NCBI RefSeq assembly: GCF_013386825.1
Contig: NZ_JACARC010000038.1
Coordinates: 75,147-139,146 of the forward strand
Reading direction: 5' to 3'
Length of the DNA: 64,000 nucleotides
DNA from: Pseudomonas sp. IPO3778
GTDB taxonomy: Bacteria > Pseudomonadota > Gammaproteobacteria > Pseudomonadales > Pseudomonadaceae
In this document: piece by piece, positions 61,473-64,000 of the stretch
Layout of the letters: each line of letters opens with the position of its first letter
Numbering within the stretch: the first letter of the stretch is position 1
The notes under the pieces: model-generated
What the model was told of the DNA's origin: nothing
Database searches by the model: none
The model's input: only the letters and a program-made list of their open reading frames with translations
Program-made: the position numbers and the translations under genes

Positions 61473-62528
61473 GTGATCGAACTGATCAGCGGCCTGCTGC
61501 TGCTCATCGTCGGTGCCGAAGTTCTGGTGCGCGCCGCCGTGCGCCTGGCCGCCAGCCTCAAGGTGCGGCCGCTGATCATCGGCCTGAGCATCGTCGCCTT
61601 CGGCAGCAGCGCACCGCAAATGGCGATCAGCCTGCAGGCCACCCTGGCAGACAACACCGACATCGCCGTGGGCAGTGTGATCGGCAGCAGCATCTTCAAT
61701 ACCCTGGTGACCCTTGGCCTGGCCGCCCTGATCATTCCGCTGCGGGTCTCGCGGCAACTGGTGCGCCTGGACATCCCGGTGATGATCCTCGCCAGCCTGC
61801 TGGTGTTTGTACTCGCCGCCAATGAAGAACTCACGCCCGTCGACGGCCTGTTGCTGCTGGCCGCCCTGGTGGCCTACCTCGGCGTGCTGCTCTACCAGAC
61901 CCGCCACTCCCGCCGCCCCCGCACCCTCGACACCGTGGTGCAGGCACCCTGGCTGAGCAGCGTGTTGCTGATGATCGGCGGGCTGCTGATCCTCGTACTC
62001 GCCGGGCACCTGCTGCTGGGCGCCGCGGTGGACGTGGCCGAGGACCTCGGGCTGTCGGAACGCATCATCGGCCTGACGCTGATGGGCGTCGGCACCTCGC
62101 TACCGTGCCTCGCCACCTCGTTGATCGCCGCCCTGCGTGGGCAACGGGAAATCGCCGTGGGCAACGTGATCGGCAGCAACCTGTTCAACCTGCTCGGGGT
62201 GCTGGGTTTTACCGCCCTGGTGGCGCCCTCGCCATTGTCGGTGTCGCCCAACGCCCTGGATTTCGACCTGCCGGTGATGCTCGGCGCGGTCGCGCTGTGC
62301 CTGCCGGTGTTTTATTCGGGGTACCGGGTCACGCGGGCCGAAGGCCTGGTGTTCCTGGGCCTGTATTTGGTGTATGGGCTGCACGTGGTGTCGTTCACCT
62401 TCGGCATGCCGCTGGCCAACACGCTTGAACAACTGATGCTGTATTACGTCCTGCCAGCGCTGGTGGCTTTCCTGTTGTTCACCTCGCTGCGAGCCTGGCG
62501 CCGCCAACACAAGAGGGAATCGCAATGA
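61473..62528 (+). CDS. Calcium/sodium antiporter (CaCA family, YrbG-like)
   Basis: 351 residues, about ten hydrophobic segments, and the two alpha-repeats of the CaCA family: GSSAPQMAISLQATL...AVGSVIGSSIFN and GTSLPCLATSLIAAL...AVGNVIGSNLFN. It exchanges Ca2+ for Na+ or H+ across the inner membrane. It begins with GTG at 61473; no ATG is near. Its stop overlaps the start of the next gene (ATGA). Confidence 0.9.
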   Translation: MIELISGLLLLIVGAEVLVRAAVRLAASLKVRPLIIGLSIVAFGSSAPQMAISLQATLADNTDIAVGSVIGSSIFNTLVTLGLAALIIPLRVSRQLVRLDIPVMILASLLVFVLAANEELTPVDGLLLLAALVAYLGVLLYQTRHSRRPRTLDTVVQAPWLSSVLLMIGGLLILVLAGHLLLGAAVDVAEDLGLSERIIGLTLMGVGTSLPCLATSLIAALRGQREIAVGNVIGSNLFNLLGVLGFTALVAPSPLSVSPNALDFDLPVMLGAVALCLPVFYSGYRVTRAEGLVFLGLYLVYGLHVVSFTFGMPLANTLEQLMLYYVLPALVAFLLFTSLRAWRRQHKRESQ

Positions 62529-62905
62529 CCGAACAGAAAAAGCCCGGCGTTGAAATGCGCCGCCAGGTAATGGGTGATGTGTTTGTGGATAGGGCGCTGG
62601 GCAATGCCACCGAGTTCAGCCAGCCGCTGCAGGATTTCGTCAACGAGCACGCCTGGGGCAGCGTGTGGAATCGTGAAGGGTTACCGCTGAAAACCCGCAG
62701 CCTGATCACCCTCGCGGCCTTGACCGCCCTCAAGTGCCCGCAGGAACTCAAGGGCCATGTGCGCGGCGCGCTGAACAATGGGTGCACCGTGGAGGAGATT
62801 CGCGAAGCGCTGCTGCATTGCGCGGTGTATGCCGGTGTGCCGGCCGCGATTGATGCCTTTCGTGCCGCTCAGGAAGTGATCGACAGTTACCAGAAAGACG
62901 CTTAG
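62525..62905 (+). CDS. Carboxymuconolactone decarboxylase family protein
   Basis: 126 residues with the CMD core LPLKTRSLITLAALTALKC and HVRGALNNGCTVEEIREALL, plus the H-C-A segment after it. It resembles PcaC of the protocatechuate path, but no other pca genes are near, so it may be a related enzyme of unknown substrate. It is coupled to the antiporter by a 4-bp overlap and overlaps the convergent AEC gene stop by 4 bp. Confidence 0.88.
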   Translation: MTEQKKPGVEMRRQVMGDVFVDRALGNATEFSQPLQDFVNEHAWGSVWNREGLPLKTRSLITLAALTALKCPQELKGHVRGALNNGCTVEEIREALLHCAVYAGVPAAIDAFRAAQEVIDSYQKDA

Positions 62906-63843
62906 ATCCAGCCGCCCGCCTGCAACACGAAGATCCCGATATTTGTGGTCACCGCCGCCATCAAGGTGGTGATCACGATAATCGCGGCCGCCAGCTCATG
63001 ATTGCCCTCCGCCGCCCGCGCCATCACAAAACTGGCCGCCGCCGTGGGCGAACCGAAGTACAGGAACAAAATCCCCAGCTCCGCACCACGGAACCCCAGG
63101 AGCCACGCACCCAGGGTCGCGAGCACCGGCAGCCAGACCATCTTCATCAGGCTGGCACTCAGGGCCATGTTCCCGCTTTTGCGCAGTGCCGCCAACGACA
63201 ACGTGCCGCCGATACAGATCAACGCCAACGGCAACGTCATGTCCGCCAGGTACTGCCCGGAGGATTCCAGCCAGCCGGGCAAGCCCATCTGGAAATACGC
63301 AAAGGGTGCCGCCGCGATCACGCTGATGATCAATGGGTTGGCCAGCACACTCTTGAAGATGCTCCACGGATCGGACTTGATCACCGGGCTGTACACCGCC
63401 AGCACAATGGTCGAGAGGGTGTTGTAGAACAGGATCACCAGCGCCGCGAGCACGGCCCCCAGGGAAATCCCGTAGTCGCCGTACATGCTGGCCGCCAGGG
63501 CCAGGCCGATCACGCCGTTGTTACCGCGAAACGCGCCCTGGGCGTAAATGCCGCGGTCTTCCCGTGGGCAACGAAAGATCGCCCAGCCCCAGGCCAGGGC
63601 GAAGCTCAACAGGGTGGCGACGGAGAAATAAATCAGCAGCCCGGGCTTGAGGGCCGAATGCAGGTCGGCGTGGAGAATCCCCAGGAACAGCAAGGCCGGC
63701 ATGGTGACGTTGAACACCAGCGACGAAGCCGTGTGGATAAAGTTGTCGTTGATCCAATGGATGCGCTTGAGCAGGACGCCCAGGAACAGCATGGCAAACA
63801 CCGGCGCGGTGATGTTCAGGGTTTGTAGGAAGATTGCCAGCAT
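62902..63843 (-). CDS. AEC family transporter
   Basis: 313 residues with ten hydrophobic segments arranged as two five-helix halves, typical of the auxin-efflux-carrier family (malonate/MleP-like permeases in bacteria). Substrate unknown. ATG 63843 is preferred over the frame reaching 63900, as the membrane part starts at MLAIFLQTLNITAPVF. Confidence 0.88.
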   Translation of the reverse strand: MLAIFLQTLNITAPVFAMLFLGVLLKRIHWINDNFIHTASSLVFNVTMPALLFLGILHADLHSALKPGLLIYFSVATLLSFALAWGWAIFRCPREDRGIYAQGAFRGNNGVIGLALAASMYGDYGISLGAVLAALVILFYNTLSTIVLAVYSPVIKSDPWSIFKSVLANPLIISVIAAAPFAYFQMGLPGWLESSGQYLADMTLPLALICIGGTLSLAALRKSGNMALSASLMKMVWLPVLATLGAWLLGFRGAELGILFLYFGSPTAAASFVMARAAEGNHELAAAIIVITTLMAAVTTNIGIFVLQAGGWI

Positions 63844-63927
63844 GCCGGAGAGAACCTTGGGTGGGCGTCGGTAGGTGGCTAATGATAAGCCACCTGGCAC
63901 GGGTTCGTCTGGAGCACACCGATCAAA

Positions 63928-64000
63928 TGTGGGAGCTGGCTTGCCTGCGATGGCGTCGGTACAGCAAACATCATTGTTGACTGACCTACCGCTATCGCAG
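63928..64000. repeat. REPIN cut by the window end
   Basis: TGTGGGAGCTGGCTTGCCTG starts at 63928; the right arm begins CTATCGCAG and runs off the window. The spacer contains GTCAGT-like half-palindromes as in other REPINs here. Confidence 0.85.

Overview
The window is chromosomal DNA of a fluorescent Pseudomonas, most likely of the P. fluorescens group. The evidence is GC-rich coding sequence with Pseudomonas-like proteins, several conserved pseudomonad gene orders, and at least nine REP/REPIN palindromes of the GTGGGAGC...GCTCCCAC and GTGGCGAGGGAGC types. These gene orders are mqo-PA4642-like-cupin-hpt-upp-uraA, hisC-hisD-hisG-murA-ibaG-mlaBCDEF, kdsD-kdsC-lptCAB-rpoN-hpf-ptsN-rapZ-ptsO, fagA-fumC-orfX-sodA, pmbA/darP/tldD-nitrilase-yhdP-rng-maf-mreDCB, and gatCAB. 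I see no rRNA, tRNA, CRISPR array, prophage, transposase or integrase.

Layout. 0-4.4 kb: a DUF1329 gene (cut by the window edge), a DUF1302 outer-membrane protein and a medium/long-chain acyl-CoA ligase, all on the minus strand. 4.6-8.9 kb: the one clear accessory island. It holds a multidomain peptidoglycan-degrading toxin candidate, an LprI-type lysozyme inhibitor that probably protects the producer, an unrecognised secreted protein, and a decayed second copy of part of the toxin gene. 8.9-24.5 kb: housekeeping genes (exporter, D-hydroxyacid dehydrogenase, rsmC, a yybP-ykoY-type manganese riboswitch with a GDT1-family exporter, M48 lipoprotease, SRAP protein, acyltransferase, small conserved proteins, YajG lipoprotein, mqo, purine/pyrimidine salvage) separated by REPINs. 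24.6-33 kb: minus-strand his genes, murA, ibaG and the mla phospholipid transporter, with a roughly 300-bp nested inverted-repeat element between hisG and hisD. 33.2-40.3 kb: the LPS transport/KDO and rpoN/PTS-Ntr cluster on the plus strand. 40.3-44.1 kb: a ZIP transporter and a Fur-box-preceded iron-starvation operon (fagA-fumC-orfX-sodA). 44.2-57.5 kb: TldD/TldE protease pair, DarP, nitrilase-like amidase, YhdP, RNase G, Maf and MreDCB. 57.7-64 kb: gatCAB, an RlpA-type lipoprotein, a Ca/Na antiporter, a carboxymuconolactone-decarboxylase-like protein and an AEC transporter.

How the parts work together. Much of the window serves the cell envelope: LPS export (LptABC), retrograde lipid transport (Mla), bulk phospholipid transfer (YhdP), murein precursor synthesis (MurA) and rod shape (MreBCD). 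The island at 4.6-8.9 kb looks like a weapon against other bacteria's murein. An M23-like fold interrupted by SH3-like repeats is followed by an EF-hand and a C-terminal pesticin/T4-lysozyme-like domain, and the next gene encodes a periplasmic lysozyme inhibitor. Base composition drops sharply at the toxin tip and stays low through the immunity genes, as expected for a swapped module.

Most notable points: the toxin/LprI pair and its decayed partial copy; the nested inverted-repeat (three-way-junction) element between hisG and hisD; an apparent ATT start codon for mreC; a REPIN supplying the last codons of mqo; a candidate small RNA or attenuator upstream of mqo; and a SRAP-family protein lacking two of the four usual active-site residues. 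Everything rests on reading the sequence; no database search was possible.
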